Shown one piece after another: positions 13,256-55,817 of a stretch of DNA of 64,000 bases. The notes below the pieces were generated by a model, which saw only the letters and a program-made list of their open reading frames with translations, was not told where the DNA came from and did no database searches. Origin of the DNA: Saturnia japonica. Its lineage: Eukaryota; Arthropoda; Insecta; Lepidoptera; Saturniidae. How positions within the stretch are numbered: position 1 is the stretch's first letter; each line of letters opens with the position of its first letter. Location: positions 15,314,001 to 15,378,000 of the forward strand of contig CM065304.1 in the NCBI GenBank assembly GCA_033032175.1, given 5' to 3'. The translations under genes and the position numbers were made by a program.

Positions 13256-13640
13256 GTTAAAGGCACAGAGATGCCGAATTACAGACAAGAGGGTCTTGAA
13301 GGCCGAGGCTGAAGGACTCTTCCCTGATCTTTGACCTTGACTTTATCTTCCCTGATGTTGACTTCCGCCGATATTTGTGCACATGTCTGAAGCTGGGCCA
13401 CTTCCCTCAAGCTTGTAAGACAGCAACTATATGCATACTTCGGAAGCCGGGAAGTGGGGACTATACTAATCCAAAATCTTACCGCCCTATAGACCTGTTG
13501 CCCATGTTGGGTAAACTATTGGAAATGCTCTTGGCTCGACGCTTGCGCTGGCATCTACTGCCCAAACACAGCGTGCGGAAGTATGGGTTTATGATCATGT
13601 ATGAGAATGAATCCATGTTTGATATTGTATGATAAGATAT
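13256..13640 (+). pseudogene. R1-like LINE reverse transcriptase fragment
   Basis: Reads FPQACKTATICILRKPGSGD, SYRPIDLLPMLGKLLEMLLA and RRLRWHLLPKHSVRKYGF. The motif SYRPI.LLP.LGK.LE is reverse transcriptase motif 1 of the R1/Jockey-type non-LTR elements; the LRWHLLP wording is typical of R1-clade elements of moths. Only about 90 codons remain; both ends break into unrelated sequence and the fingers and YADD segments are absent. Confidence 0.75.
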
Positions 13641-14299
13641 GATTTTTTTACCGGGAACTACGGCCTGAGAGTTTAAGTGACATTGTCGATATCATTTTAC
13701 GAATTTTTGCTTACACACGTTCGAGGTCTCTGTAGCCCACGGGCCCCGTATCATTGATACGGCTGATACAGCGGTAGCTACGCCCCTGCCGGTAGGTATG
13801 ACTAAATAAATTCAAATAAGGAAAATATGTAGAAATTGACTAATATATACAAATGTGTTTGAATGGTGAAAAAACATGTGGAATGTTGATTCGTCGTTCA
13901 AGCTGGATCGCTCTAAAGCATGTAAACAATTATTAATTTGTGTATAATCAGGAATACCATAATATCAACATGAGCAAAAAGACATTTTAATTTAAAAAAA
14001 TACTAATACTTTAGAAGACTATTTATAATTTTTGTATATTTACAATATGTTCGGAAATCTCTCTACAACTTGCTAAAAAACCTCGGCCTGTCGAGAACTG
14101 CAGTAAGTTCTATTTTAAAACGGGTATCTAAGGCAGCATTAACAGGCTCTTACCAAATCTGGCTTGGCAGGGATGGTATCGCGGGAAGTCAAGTTATCTG
14201 CATCATAATCTTAAACCTACACCTGGATCGCAAGTCCCGGGGGCTACTCGTGTTTCCCTCTCTCTACCAGACGATGGACCAGGCACCCGCACGGTGAAT
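13641..14299. other. Non-coding stretch
   Basis: A 75-codon plus-strand frame at 14070-14297 is not recognised. No gene supported. Confidence 0.4.
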
Positions 14300-14994
14300 C
14301 CATGAAATGCTAAGATGTGGTGCTAAGCGTTGGATTGCTTTTTTCAAAATAGCCTGATTATCACCATCCTAGGCCGATCACATCGTATGCACAATAATAC
14401 GGAAGGAATGAAGGAGTAAAAGGACTTGTAGCGACATTTACATAGCGACACATAGCGACATCTATCGAGCCACATACGACGCATCCTACATCGCGCTATA
14501 GAAATTAACTCTTCAATTGAGGTTATATACAAGAACCCGACTACAACCGTTGGGCAGCTGCCCGCCAGACATAACACCCGTCTGGTCGGAGGATCCTCCC
14601 TTTGCAATAGTTCTTCTACAGACTCACCAGACGAAGTTAAGTTATGAAGTTTGGAGGAATACTCTAGGTTCACTTGTGTTCTAGCACGCGCCATGCACAT
14701 TTAGTAATCAATATTAGTATTATTTATTTTTATTGTTTATTATTAATGGTATGGTAATTCTCGTAGTAGACTTTAGTGTTTGCCGTTCCGATTTTAAACT
14801 CAAATCGACAGACGAAAGGGTATGGGAGAAAGGAATAGACAGGTACAAAGGAAAACGATGCGATGATGTATCATTGTGCATGTTATATGCATAATTAGTA
14901 TATTATGTAACGTTTTAGCCTAAACAATCTATACTTGAAATCATTTCTCGCTCAAATATATAGATAGCTTAATGAAAAAAAACTTACCATGAAG
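14300..14994 (-). promoter_or_regulatory. Region downstream of the long-form Shaker stop (3'UTR or 3'UTR intron)
   Basis: Several AATAAA-type signals on the minus strand lie around 14718-14748, which could end the message. However, ATG/gtaagt at 14988/14987 is a consensus donor, so the region may instead be an intron within the 3'UTR. An open frame at 14344-14700 on the minus strand is not recognised as any protein. Confidence 0.35.
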
Positions 14995-44248
<29,254 letters not shown>

Positions 44249-46590
44249 CTGAAAAGATGAAAAAAAATTGTCATTCGATACTTTTAAATATGTAAATTAT
44301 TATCTAATGATTATCTTTTGATATATAATGATTATCTACTAGTTATTCTCCTCGCACTCCAATTCTACTGTGTTTAGTTTTAGTTCGTAAAATAGTAACA
44401 ATATATAATTTCGAAATAGGTGTTAGTAACATATTATTTCTGTTTACTCGTACCTAATATCTATCAAAAAGGTATGTTCCATTTTGATACTCAGCGTGGT
44501 ATAAGGACAAATAGATAATATATATTATGCTTATTGATTAGGCACTACCATAGATTTAATATACTTAATACATCTATGGGCACTACTTATTCTAGGTTGT
44601 TATTGTATGCATTTAGATGTACTAAACCTATCTATTATTATTAACCTATTTATCATTAGTTAAATTTAATATAATAAAATTTTAGAGGGTAAATAGATTT
44701 ATTATTAGATTGATTGCGAGAATAGCCGGTTGTAATTAATTTTTAATCATAAAATTTAACATTTAACTAAAAAATAAATAAAAACATTTTCTAATAACAC
44801 GTCACATACAATGTATGGTTTCAAACTTATTGTAATCCCATTCACTCTCTAAACAGATTATTTTTTACTCTAGTAACCTTTTAATAAAAAATGCATATTT
44901 TAATTTATTACGCGAGGTCAATGTTAAGTCCTGACTAAGGCAAATAAATTTTATTTCAATCAAACTAAATATAGATGAAGTACTATTTCAGTTTAATGAT
45001 AGTCTCAGTTCTGTGTGTACTTGATCACGTGCAGTTATCAGAGACACTTCATTTTTATACTGGCACAATCCTTATTTCCTCAAAACGTTGTAGTCATTTT
45101 AATAAAATATTATAATTTTATATATTACTATTTCAATTCTTTAAATAACAGATAAATTTCGTTTAAAAGTCAACCGCAGTATTACCATAATAAATTTATT
45201 AGAAAAAAAAAAAAAAACAATATAGGTAGCTACTGTACATTAATTACATATTGGATATACCTAAAAATACAAATCACAGCTGTATAGGCTATTTTAAATT
45301 TTGTAATGGTAGCACGGCAAAATTACGACACTGTACATCATATTAAGCACAGTGCAAACATCGTAAATGTCTCTTCACTCTATATTTGGAGGACCCCATA
45401 ATAAAAGAAGGAGGTAAAACATTAGTCGGGAGGCAGTTGCACACCTTCACAGTACGGCAAATATATGACTTAAAGAGCTTTTTTGTTCGTGCCGTGATGA
45501 AGAAGCCCAGCGCGTGTGTTTTTGTTAAGAAAGTGAGAAGAAGAAAAATTGTGTTGAACGGTTTTTCAGAACACACACCATGATACAGACTTTAGAACAC
45601 GCTTAGTGAGCACTGTACCTATGCAGCTGAAGCTGATCGATGAACTTAATAACGCTTGCAAACTTTAACTTGTTTGTCACATACATTACAAACATCGAGG
45701 AGGTATTATGCGGATCCAACCTAAAGATAAGAACAGTATTCCATAAAAGGTCGAACTTGTGCATTGTAAATCAGATACAGTTGTTCGGGTATAAAAACCC
45801 TTCGCACCCTGTTCAAAATTCGGAGCGTCTGAGATGTGGCGCAGATGACAATTCCGATCTAATTATTTTTTGAAGTTAAGGTCAATGCAAATATCCATAT
45901 ATATTGAGGCTGTCACGCATTGCTAGCGAGATATTTAGAAGAGTAGGGACGGGGGATGAAAACGGAGATAGAAGGAAACACGCACATCTGAGTTTTTTTG
46001 GCATTAAAATCAACCAAGTAAGTTACTTGTTCCCCATGATGACATGCGGTGCAACGATTGGCTAAGTTGATTGGCAAGTTCTTCTCGCCCTTTTTTTTGT
46101 TTCACTAACCGCAAACGTGCGGCCGGGTGCTGGTATGCTAGTATATGCTATTTTCTGGGAAAGCTATATAAAATTGATAAGAAAATATTTTGGCAGCATA
46201 TTTAAGTATTTATTAGCGGTCAGAGGGACAGGTTAAAGAGCGAATGTCAGGTTTGATTTATCGAGCCCAATGAATTGAAAGTTTGTCTGGTTTAACTAAG
46301 GCAAACTAGTCTCTTACGTGACCATTCAAACCGTTAGGTGTCCTTTAAGGTGCGGATATAGATGTTATAGTTACACCACTAAAAACTTATCCATATAATT
46401 ATGATAAAGGCATAACAATAAAAGAAATCACACATCAATCCTAAACTCTGAGAAGCACTTGAGAAACGACGAACAGCGCACGCCGCACCCGTCGTTTAAA
46501 AACTTGAAGTGGTAACCATCTTAATTGTAACAAGACCTTTATCCGACGATCGTTCTTCACTTGTTCTATTTATAAAAGTGCTTAATGAAC
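44249..46590. other. Upstream Shaker intron stretch
   Basis: No first exon recognised. A 77-codon minus frame (45343-45576) with a plus shadow at 45386-45583 has no known relative. Confidence 0.4.
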
Positions 46591-46593
46591 TTC

Positions 46594-46930
46594 ACTTCAC
46601 CTTTTGTTCGATAAAAAACGAGAGAATTTTCTTTTTATAGGTAAGTAACCTTTGAGGATTTTAATCGACGCTTGAAATAAGATAGGTACATATTGTTGTA
46701 TAAAAAAGAAAACTAACTTCAATGATTTTGAAGAGTACCCTGGTGTATCTTCGAAGTGGAAGAACCAATTCCAATGCGAAATTAAAATGGAGCCATCGTT
46801 GAGGTATCCCCTATCCGACAAAAAAGGAATCATCCAAATCGGTTCATAAACAAAGAAGCTATTGATGAAAATCCTTTAAAAAAAAAATTCGAATTGAATA
46901 ATTTCCGTCTTTTTTTGAAGTTGGTTAAAA
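46594..46930. repeat. Dispersed repeat ending in ttttttgaagttggttaaaa
   Basis: It carries phrases common to insect repeats (atccaaatcggttcat, tccgtctttttttgaagttg). Its end matches 38368-38390. No coding capacity. Confidence 0.45.
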
Positions 46931-47457
46931 TGGAGAATCGTTTGAAATCTTACCTACAAAGCAAGATGAACAAAAGATTGTCATCAAAGTAACAAATTGA
47001 AAATGCAACAAACTAGAACAACGAAACAAGACAAATACGTCAGTGTTGACCGTACATTCAAACTGTATTGTGAAGATCACGAATATAACTCTTCAACGTT
47101 ATTGATTGGCTTGATAGTCCCACGTACTATAGATGAGCTTAGAAACAAATATGGTTATGTAATTATTTAGCAAATTTCAAAGCCCAAAAACACAATTCTA
47201 AGACCGACTAATTTAGCCGATAAAGTGTTTCATAACATGAGTTTATCAGTCTATTTAAATATATTGACAAAACCTAAATGTAGTTGAAGTACAGTTATTA
47301 GATTGCTCGTATTAGGGGGTTAGGAGGCACGATAGTGGCCCGCTTTGTCCAAAACGGCCGGACCATCCTTTTCTCGAAGCGACTCACGGCACTTTTGAAT
47401 CCCCTGTAACTTCGTTATGTATAAAACAAAAATATTGAATTTTTAGAAATCAAGAGA

Positions 47458-47765
47458 AGATCTGACCCAATGCCCGACTAAACTATTAGAGATATCGAAA
47501 TACCGCTTTACCAAAATTATTTAATAATCTGATGAGAGTTTTCTGATTACAGATAAACATATAAGGTCTGGAGTACCTGATGTGGAATACTAAGAGCCCA
47601 GCCAAACTATAAGAACTATTGAAATGCCGCCTTAATAAAAGTTATTCAATCTGGTGAGCATTTTTTAAAGGTAGACAAAAATTTAAGATCTATTTTAACT
47701 GATGTGGAACCCAAAGAACCCAGTCAAACTGCAAAAGATATTGAAAAAATACCGCTTTATTGAAT
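47458..47765. repeat. Diverged tandem repeat, unit about 106-122 bp, 2.7 copies
   Basis: Units start at 47458 (agatctgaccc), 47564 (aggtctggag) and 47686 (agatctattt). Each holds a cccagccaaactataagaac-like block and then ttgaaataccgcttta-like and ttattcaatctggtgag-like blocks. Non-coding. Confidence 0.7.
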
Positions 47766-50700
47766 ATGAGTTTTGTGAAACACAAAGCTCCCGTTCAGAT
47801 ATATTGTTTTCTAAATACAGCGTAAAAGCGCTCTGACGCGGGTTCATATGAAAAACGCCTTAGGGGTAAACATTAAGAGCGATAAACTTAATTAAAATGA
47901 TAGGCCTTTTCTGCTTATCGATATTATGAAATCCCGATATCTGATATAGAAATTTCATATTAAACCAAAAAAAAAGTGAAATCCCAAGAAAAACATGCTG
48001 TGAAAACAGGGCAAGTCATTGTTACTATTACGTATTCTGCTTTCTTGAGCTTGAGTTTTTTTGTTTGCCTGATCAAGCCATTGATAACTTGGATCCATTG
48101 GATGGCGGTATACATGCGTATTTTACGTACATTTTTGCGACGACGGGTACTTACTAGTAATAAATAATTTCCTGTTTAGTAAATATCATATTTTCCTTTC
48201 ATATTTTCTTTTGGAATTATTTACAGATACATTAATTTTATCCGATAATTCTATTCGTACTTTTAAATTATTAGTTATGTTAAAATAACCTGTATTAACA
48301 TATCCGAGTAATAAGGGATGATAATGAATGAGGAGAGACTACGATAACGTCTTTGACATTATTGGTTTTGGATGTTTAATATTTTTTACATTATTTTATT
48401 ATAGTTCTATTTACAACGGATATGATTCTCGTATATAGTATTAATTATATACAATACAAAATATTAATTTTATAATGTTATTCCATATGTTGTTGTTAAC
48501 TATGCGTATATTCCTCTTTTTATGATGTTAAACTAGCAGTAATTGTGGAATACAATTAAAAAACGCAAATAAGTATTTCAAAACATATCACAACATAAAA
48601 ATAAAATAAATTCTTTGTCCATATTCCCAAGTCTTTACTTGTTTCTATTTGAGGAAGAATAAAATTTAAGATAGAGTTTGATTGTAAGATTAAATTTTGT
48701 ATTTATAACATTGTGATAAAAACTTTATGAATGAGATCGAATAAAGATTCTATCGTTCTTGAGTGTTTGTATATAAATCGAACACTTTATTTTGGTTTAA
48801 AAATAGTATTTTAAGATGTTTCTACTGACACATCCGCATATACTTCGTGGACGGTGAAGGATTTGTATTAAATATTTCATTGTATCATTGAAATGATAAA
48901 TCAACTCATTGGCAACGTTTTACTCCGGTCGGTGTCTATTATCCCAACGTAAAATTTTATTTATCCTTTACTTGTTACACTGATTTCGGTTTTGGTCACA
49001 ACCCTATAAATTTCTAGTTTGGTTTAATCATAACATGGCAAATTAATTCATAGCCAAGCGATCCTTATTGCGAATCTACAAATTTTGAGAAGCAAGACAA
49101 CAGCGAATTTTTTATGAAGCACTACAAAAGCCATGGAAAATGTAGATTGTCTATCGAAACAAGCGAATTTTGTACAAATGTAGTTTTGAGATTGCTACTG
49201 TTTTCAAATAATCTTAATATTTATAACACAAGGTCGTTTGAACTGCAAGTGTTGTTTAAACGTTCGATTTGTTTATTTATCTCCCGTAACTGCTTCCTCA
49301 TCAAGTTTTGACGGATAATCTAACATCTCTTCTTCAAGTTTCATAAATAGTAATATACAATATTTCGAGATCCATTTCATTTGTCATTAAACATTTATAT
49401 GCAAACCAGTGTCGTAGATGTTGCTCTGCCATTTCGAGTAATCAAAAACTGGACCCCACAGCACCACCTATCGTGTTCAGGGATTGTTTAAAACCTTTAC
49501 AATAAAAAGCACTTAGATGATAGATCTACCAACTTACATAATGATCGCCAAACTGTTTTTGTAGTTTAATAATCTCATATACAATATACATTTTAAAGGT
49601 TTTGGTATTATACTAGCTAGCTCGGCAGACGTTGTTTTGCACGTTGTGGTAGCTAATTTAAAATAATATATATTTAATAACTTTTATTGGACTCTAGCAT
49701 AGCTATGAACCATCGTCTCGATAAAACAAATATATTATGTAAATATTAAGTTCAAAAACTCGAATCTTTTAAAATTTAGAAGATCTCCAGACATAAACAA
49801 AATAGGAATATAAAATACGTACCTACGATAGGTTGATTTTGTTTTAGTTATAAAATGTATTTTAATTAATAAATTAGAAATAAGGTTTAATAACTTCGCA
49901 ATTTCTGAGATTTTGATACTTTACGTATAATTAAACTGAATAAAAAAATTGTCCAAATTTTGTCATAGAAACGGCAACAACGAGGAGAAAGCAGCTTATG
50001 CAAATTACTCATATTATTGAAGAGAATAAAGTAAATCGTAGATAGATAAACCATATCATATTTACTAAATCATGCACTAATACGCGATACCATGAATCAA
50101 TGTGCAAGACGAAAGTTTGACTGAGTGGATTAGTGTGGGACACAGGCGAATGTCACCAAACCCCATCCCTAACTGAAGGTCAAGAACACTCTGTAAAAAT
50201 AAATAGAAGCAAAAAATTCATGCTTTTAAGATAAACTGCTCAATAAGTTGTCTTGATTTGCATCATATATTGCTCAGTAAATTCAGTATCATCTTACGTC
50301 AAGCCTAGCATATGGGTCAAATCATAGATACGTGAGATAAATCATTGGATTTTACGTTAATTACAATTTAAACAGACGTTCGTAATCCTTAACAAACATT
50401 GTAACTCTTTTATAAATAACTAGCTTTCTAACGGCGGCTTTGCTCGCGTAGACTATGACTCTGGGGCTCTTTGAAGAATGTTTGCGTTATCGCGAAAGGT
50501 GTAAACAGAAAATCACAGTCTTTTTTTCGAGTTCGAGAAATTGGTTGATCAAATTTATGATATGAAGAAAAAACGAGTGGAGTAGGTAATAATGTTACAG
50601 CTTATTTAAAATATATTATTCATTATACAATTTATATTTAAAACAACCTGTACCCGCAGTTCCGCATACTTTTTTTACACAATAATTATTTTCATCTTAT

Positions 50701-52357
50701 AATTTTATTTTTATGATAATTTGGAAGTACCTAAAATCGATTCATTTTCAAAGCTTACCAATTTCACAAAAAAATATACTGTCAGTATAAAAAATCATTA
50801 AAATAAGTTTCCAAAATTAACCTTAATAGTAATTAGACATAGCATATCGATTGAGGAATTACATACTTCCCTTGAACTAAATTTCAATAAAACTGGTCAA
50901 GCCGAGTTTCAGTTAAATCCAAAAATACCAACGGAAAGACAGGTAGACAAAAAAAGGTTAGACTAGCAGAAAATTTTAAATAAAAATAATGACACGTTTG
51001 ATGTAAATGTAAAAAACGGTACTATAGATTTTTTTAATACCATAGTGTAGCAAACAGACACACTGCCCACAGCAGCAAGCCTATCTGATGATAAAAAATG
51101 GTCACCGTCGCCTAAGAACAGCTGCAATACCAAGGGCATTACAGCCATAAGTTATTTAATACATACGTTAATATAAATTCGATTAATTAATTGTATAAGT
51201 TGATAACATCCACTAAGGGCGACATGCATAACATGATTAAATTAAGAATAAAAGCATTTACAATTGTTAAACAAAATCAGCGTCTTTCACAAAGAAAAAT
51301 TATTTGCAAGTATGTTTAACGAACTGTCAAAATTAAATAGCGAAAAATTTTCATTTAGTGCAGTTAAACATGTTTAAGTGTCTCCTTGTGATGAAAAATA
51401 TAGGAATAAAGGAACAGACATATCATATGGGCCAACGTGATATTAACACTTTAACCAGATTAGCTATAATTCTTTAGAACATTATTTTAGTGTAACTCAT
51501 AAGGTTTAGCCAGCGTAAGTCATGTAAGCGCTCGAAAATTATTTTTTGATGACTTTATTACAAATAGTTGAATTTTAAACTTAATTGGAATTTATTGTAT
51601 TTATAAACCTTTTGTAAAAAATTTTTTCAATGTCAGGGAAACCGCATTAAAATCCGTTCCGTAGTTTAAAAAATCTAAGCGTACATAAGGACAGACAGCG
51701 GAAAGCGACTTCAATTTATACTATGTACAGATATAGATAATCTGGAATCTTATTTAGTTACAAAATTCATTGTTATATTAGGTACTTTGTTTTTTTTTTT
51801 AAGGTTTGGATTATTTGAAGTCAATAAGAAAAATCATTCACTTTCAATAAACTCTGTTTAGTAAAAAAAAGATCCCATTGTTTGTAGGTACTTTGAGGAG
51901 AAGACCTTAAGGTTGCCTGTCTTCTGAAGCGGAGCTGTGAAAATTTCGAACAATAGAATTACATGTATACATTTTCATGTATTCCTGTTGGTTGAAATTT
52001 GCACAGATCCACTTCGGTCTGTTTAAGTGGACAGGCAGCCGAACAGTGGCAATAAACACTTAGTAAACGTACAAATATATAGACAGCGGAAGATGTATTT
52101 TCTCGGGATTGTTTAACGTACTGTAATTTCCCGTGTTTTAAACCAGACTGACTTGGAGTGATTAAATGAGTGCTAATTGAAAGTCAAATAAAAAAAACAA
52201 TGCTGGCGTTAATGGAAGAGAGACAAAGAGATGAACAGTGAGTTGGATATAGGGAATTAAGTTCTTCATACGCATATTCTCATATCGGGTGAACTGAGAT
52301 ACACTGGCCAGAGGCAATTCTTATTCTTAGATGTAGAGGTATATAGTACATAAGTAT
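47766..52357. other. AT-rich stretch, no gene seen
   Basis: Helitron-like ends occur near 49615 (ctagctcggcagacgttgtt) and 50424 (ctagctttctaacggcggct). A repeat piece with aaactggtcaagccgagttt lies near 50891. A poly-T run lies near 51790. Nothing coding supported. Confidence 0.45.
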
Positions 52358-52610
52358 GTATATTAATATTATAAAGCTCAAGAGATTGTTTGTAGGTATG
52401 AACGCACCAATCTCTGGAACTAACAGTCAGATTATAAAAATTCTTTTTGCATATTGCAGCTTATTTATTGAGAAATATAGGCTATATAACTTTAATCAAT
52501 GATGCTAAGGAGCGGAGCAGTCACCATGTACGACAAACAATCTGGCAAGTATGGGAAGTGACAACAACGAGAAACTTCACGGGTACGTTGGGGAGCGGCG
52601 GCCCTGTTGA
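52358..52610 (+). mobile_element. Degraded Lep1-type Helitron copy
   Basis: Begins tgtatattaatattataaag and keeps ggctatataac and gctaaggagcggagcag; the CTAG end is lost. Confidence 0.6.
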
Positions 52611-52689
52611 GAGTTGGTCGAATAAATTTAACGTGGTTGAAACTGTAGAGCATAGCTAGGATTTTTAATATACGTATATGTGCTCATTA

Positions 52690-52930
52690 GCCTCATTAGC
52701 CTAGTGGTCGTAAGCGCGACTGCTATGATCGAGGTTCTGGGTTTGATTCCCAGGTCGAGCAAAGTGATATTGGGTTTTTCTATGAAATTCTCAGTAACAG
52801 CTCGGAGTTTGGCTTTGTGCTCGATTAATGGCAATAGGCTCGCCCCCTATTACATGGTATCTAAAAAACATATCCGGCGAACTGTGAATGCATATTTTCT
52901 GCCTAACTCTTCGGGGACACAGGCGTGATG
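52690..52930 (+). repeat. tRNA-derived SINE, well preserved head
   Basis: An A box (tagtggtcgtaag, 52702-52714) and a B box GGTTTGATTCC (52740-52750) are correctly spaced, followed by CAGGTCGAGC and an unrelated body ending ggggacacaggcgtgatggt, a form common in moth SINEs. Not a functional tRNA gene: the body runs on without a terminator at the tRNA end. Confidence 0.8.
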
Positions 52931-53776
52931 GTATGTTATGTTAAACTTCGTCATACAAAATGGTTTAATTTTACAAACAATGTTTATTAGTTATAAATTG
53001 TGTCATAATTTTATTTGGCTATTGTGTTTAACGTTTAAAATGAACTCTCCACGAATAGCAATATTAACATAATACGTACATTGCAAAATCAGTATGTACG
53101 TACGCTGACACAGTTTCAACAGGATCCATTTTCGAAGAACCCACGTTTTGTTATGATGCGTATATCCACACTTAGCATTTGAGCAAATAGCTAAAAGCTT
53201 TGCGCGGATATATAAGATATATATAAATACTTAAATATGCTATATAAATACTAGTGGTATGCCCGCGGCTCCGCACGTGTTTGTTACTACGCAGTAGTTA
53301 TTTCCATCCCGTAATTTTATTTTTACTCATATTACTGACAATTCATATGCCGTATCAATGGTGAAATGGCATGTATATGTATGTATTTTATTAGTTTTAT
53401 ATGTATAAAATTAATAAAATATCTTTTACAAACAACTAATGTGTAAATTCAAACCAATAATAATTTATCTCTTGTTGGTGCCAAAGTCTGTAGATAACAG
53501 GCCCCTGATCTCTGAGGTAAATAATTTTAGGTTTTCTTATTGCTATACAAATCCTATCGGGCAAAATTTTACAAACTATTTACTCTAATAATATAAATTT
53601 ATGGCAAATATTTAAACTCAACGCTCTTTGCTTCTTACTTGTGAGCATATATTTTTCATACTTAATCATTTTAAGCTTATACGTTTGTTGAAAGTTTAAT
53701 GATGTTCAATAATTATGGGAGAGCCGTTATTTTTCATAGACTTGAGACTTATGGTACATTGTAGTAAGAAAAGTAT
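52931..53776. other. Non-coding stretch with a Helitron-like end
   Basis: 53252-53350 (actagtggtatgcccgcggctccgcacg...) is another minus-strand CTAGT end of the family seen at 55201. Confidence 0.5.
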
Positions 53777-53778
53777 TA

Positions 53779-55046
53779 TACAAGGTGTCCAGAAAGGGTA
53801 TCGGGTATTTGTAAGTTCATTGTTTATTATTAGCATATGAATTGGAGAATGATTTGGAAAAGATGATGTTATCTAAATGATGACCGATACGTTGCTGGCA
53901 CTCTTCTAAACGGAAACGAAGATTGGCGATAACACGTTGACACATAGCTATCGATATTGCTGCCATTTCTGACCTGATGTTTTGCTTTAACTGGGTTAGA
54001 TTCGTCGGATTGTTTTGATAAACCTTACTTTTAAGGTATCCCCATGCAAAATAGTCAAGCGGGCTAAGGTCGGGGCTTCTGGGAGGCCAGTTGATGTTAC
54101 CCCTTCGCGAAATGACTTTATTAGGGAATAATTCGTTAACAACTTCCATTGAGTCATTTGAGGTATGGCAAGTGGCCCCATCTTGCTGGAACCACGTTCT
54201 TGAGTTGAAACCTGCAAACTCCTGCAACTCTGGGACCAAAAAAATTCGCAACATACGCAATAACGGTCACTATTCACATTAATTGCTCGGCCTCGTTGAT
54301 CTTCATGAAAATAAGGACCAATTATGCCTTTAGCAGACATAGCGGCCCAAACAACGACCTTTGGGCTATGCAGGGGTCGTACATGCTTTCGTCTCGGATT
54401 CTCCACTGCCCAGTACCGACAATTCTGCTTATTAACATGACCATTCAGGTGAAAATTTGCTTCGTCACTGAACAGTATGTTGTTAAAGTTGTTAAATCGC
54501 TGCAGCATTTCGTTCGCAAAATTCAGTCGATTAGCATAGTCCGTATCCTTCAATTCTTGAACCAATTGAATTTTATAGGCTTTTAGATGTAAGTCTTTCT
54601 TTAAAATCGAATGTATAGACGATTTTTTTATGTTCAACGCTTGGCTTCGCTTTCGGATGGATAAAGACGGATTTTGACGAACCGACGCCTCAACTTCTTC
54701 AATTGTTTCTTCATCGCGAACTGAATGAGGACGACCAGAGTTTTGAATTTTAACTGTCGCACCTGTATTCTCGAACATCCTGATCCATTTCCTAATGCTA
54801 TCGTCACTTGGCGCGTGGCGTGTACGATATTCCGCACGATAGAGACGTTGAGCAGTCACTATTGAATCACCATTACGATAATACGCTCGTACGCAAAATG
54901 CGCGATGCGTCCCCGAGTACTGTTCCATCGTGACTAAAACTCCACAAAATGGCGGACGCCACGAACCCCTCCCCGCACCCTTTAGACGCCCCGTTTCGAA
55001 TATGGCGCGAAAACAAATACTCGATACCCTTTCTGGACACCTTGTA
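53779..55046 (-). mobile_element. Near-complete mariner-type transposon (DD41D), one frameshift
   Basis: 1,268 bp. Terminal inverted repeats of 33 bp start TACAAGGTGTCCAGAAAGGG and differ at one position (G at 53804, A in the partner). TA flanks both ends. The minus-strand transposase starts at 54928 (MEQYSGTHRAFCVRAYYRNG) with HTH region, GRPHS linker and LFSDEANFH (first Asp, residue 155). A frameshift near 54258 (after about residue 223) moves to the frame ending at 53817, which holds WFQQDGATCHT and PPRSPDLSPLDYFAWG. I count 41 residues between the second and third Asp, the spacing of the rosa-like/Visitor lineage. All three catalytic residues are intact; the frameshift is the only break I see. 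Confidence 0.92.
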
Positions 55047-55200
55047 TAACAAGAAAGGCTTCTCTACCAAAATACTCTGCATGCGTTATTGCCATATTTC
55101 AATAGAGAGAAAGTAAGTTCGAACTAGAACTCCATATAAAACTTCGCTGATCGTCTTCGTTAACTTGACTTATTTGTATAGAGAAGAATTACATATATAA

Positions 55201-55817
55201 CTAGCCGAGAACCCGCGGCTCTGCACGCGTTTGCTACTACGCAGTAGTTATTTTAATCTCGCAATTTTATTTTTACTAATATTATTGACAATTCATGTTA
55301 TCTTTCAATTAAGAAATTACTTATTATATTACCAGTGTATTGTAATGTAAATGTATTGTTGACGATTCTTATAGCTTTTCAATTATGGAATGACGTATGC
55401 TTCCCGTCTACAAAATTGATCAGAATCGGTTGAGATTTTTTTTTTGGGAATTATAAAAGTAATATTAAAAATCGTTGAAGCCCATCAATTATGGAATAGC
55501 ATATACTTTCCGTGTACAAAATTTCATCAAAATTATAGTTAAGAATATATGGCAAAAAAAAATTGGTTTTTTTATAACTTTGAAATTCTTATAGCCTATC
55601 AATTGACTAATGAAATAAGCTTCCCGTGTACAAAATTACATAAGAATCGGTTAAACCGTTTTTGAGTTAAATTCGGACGTACAGTCAGACAGACAAAAAA
55701 AATATATTTTAAAGGTATATTCATGATCAGTGTCCTTTATAGGTATAGTATGCCTATCGGGAAATTTGGAAAAAAATATTACATGTACAGACATGACTAA
55801 AGATGTATTAATATAGA
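55201..55817 (-). mobile_element. Helitron-like element with internal repeats, 617 bp
   Basis: Minus strand: begins TCTATATTAATACATC at 55817 and ends gccgcgggttctcgg/CTAGT at 55201. It contains three diverged copies of the same unit (atagcctatcaatt..., tgtacaaaatttcatcaa...) found in the 26895 element. Confidence 0.65.

Noticed and set aside
14344..14700. 118-codon minus frame as a coding exon
   Set aside because: It starts past the Shaker stop and matches no known protein; internal gcgacatagcgaca repetition suggests repeat DNA.
52697..52770. Functional tRNA gene
   Set aside because: Pol III boxes are present but followed by a SINE body, with no proper acceptor stem.
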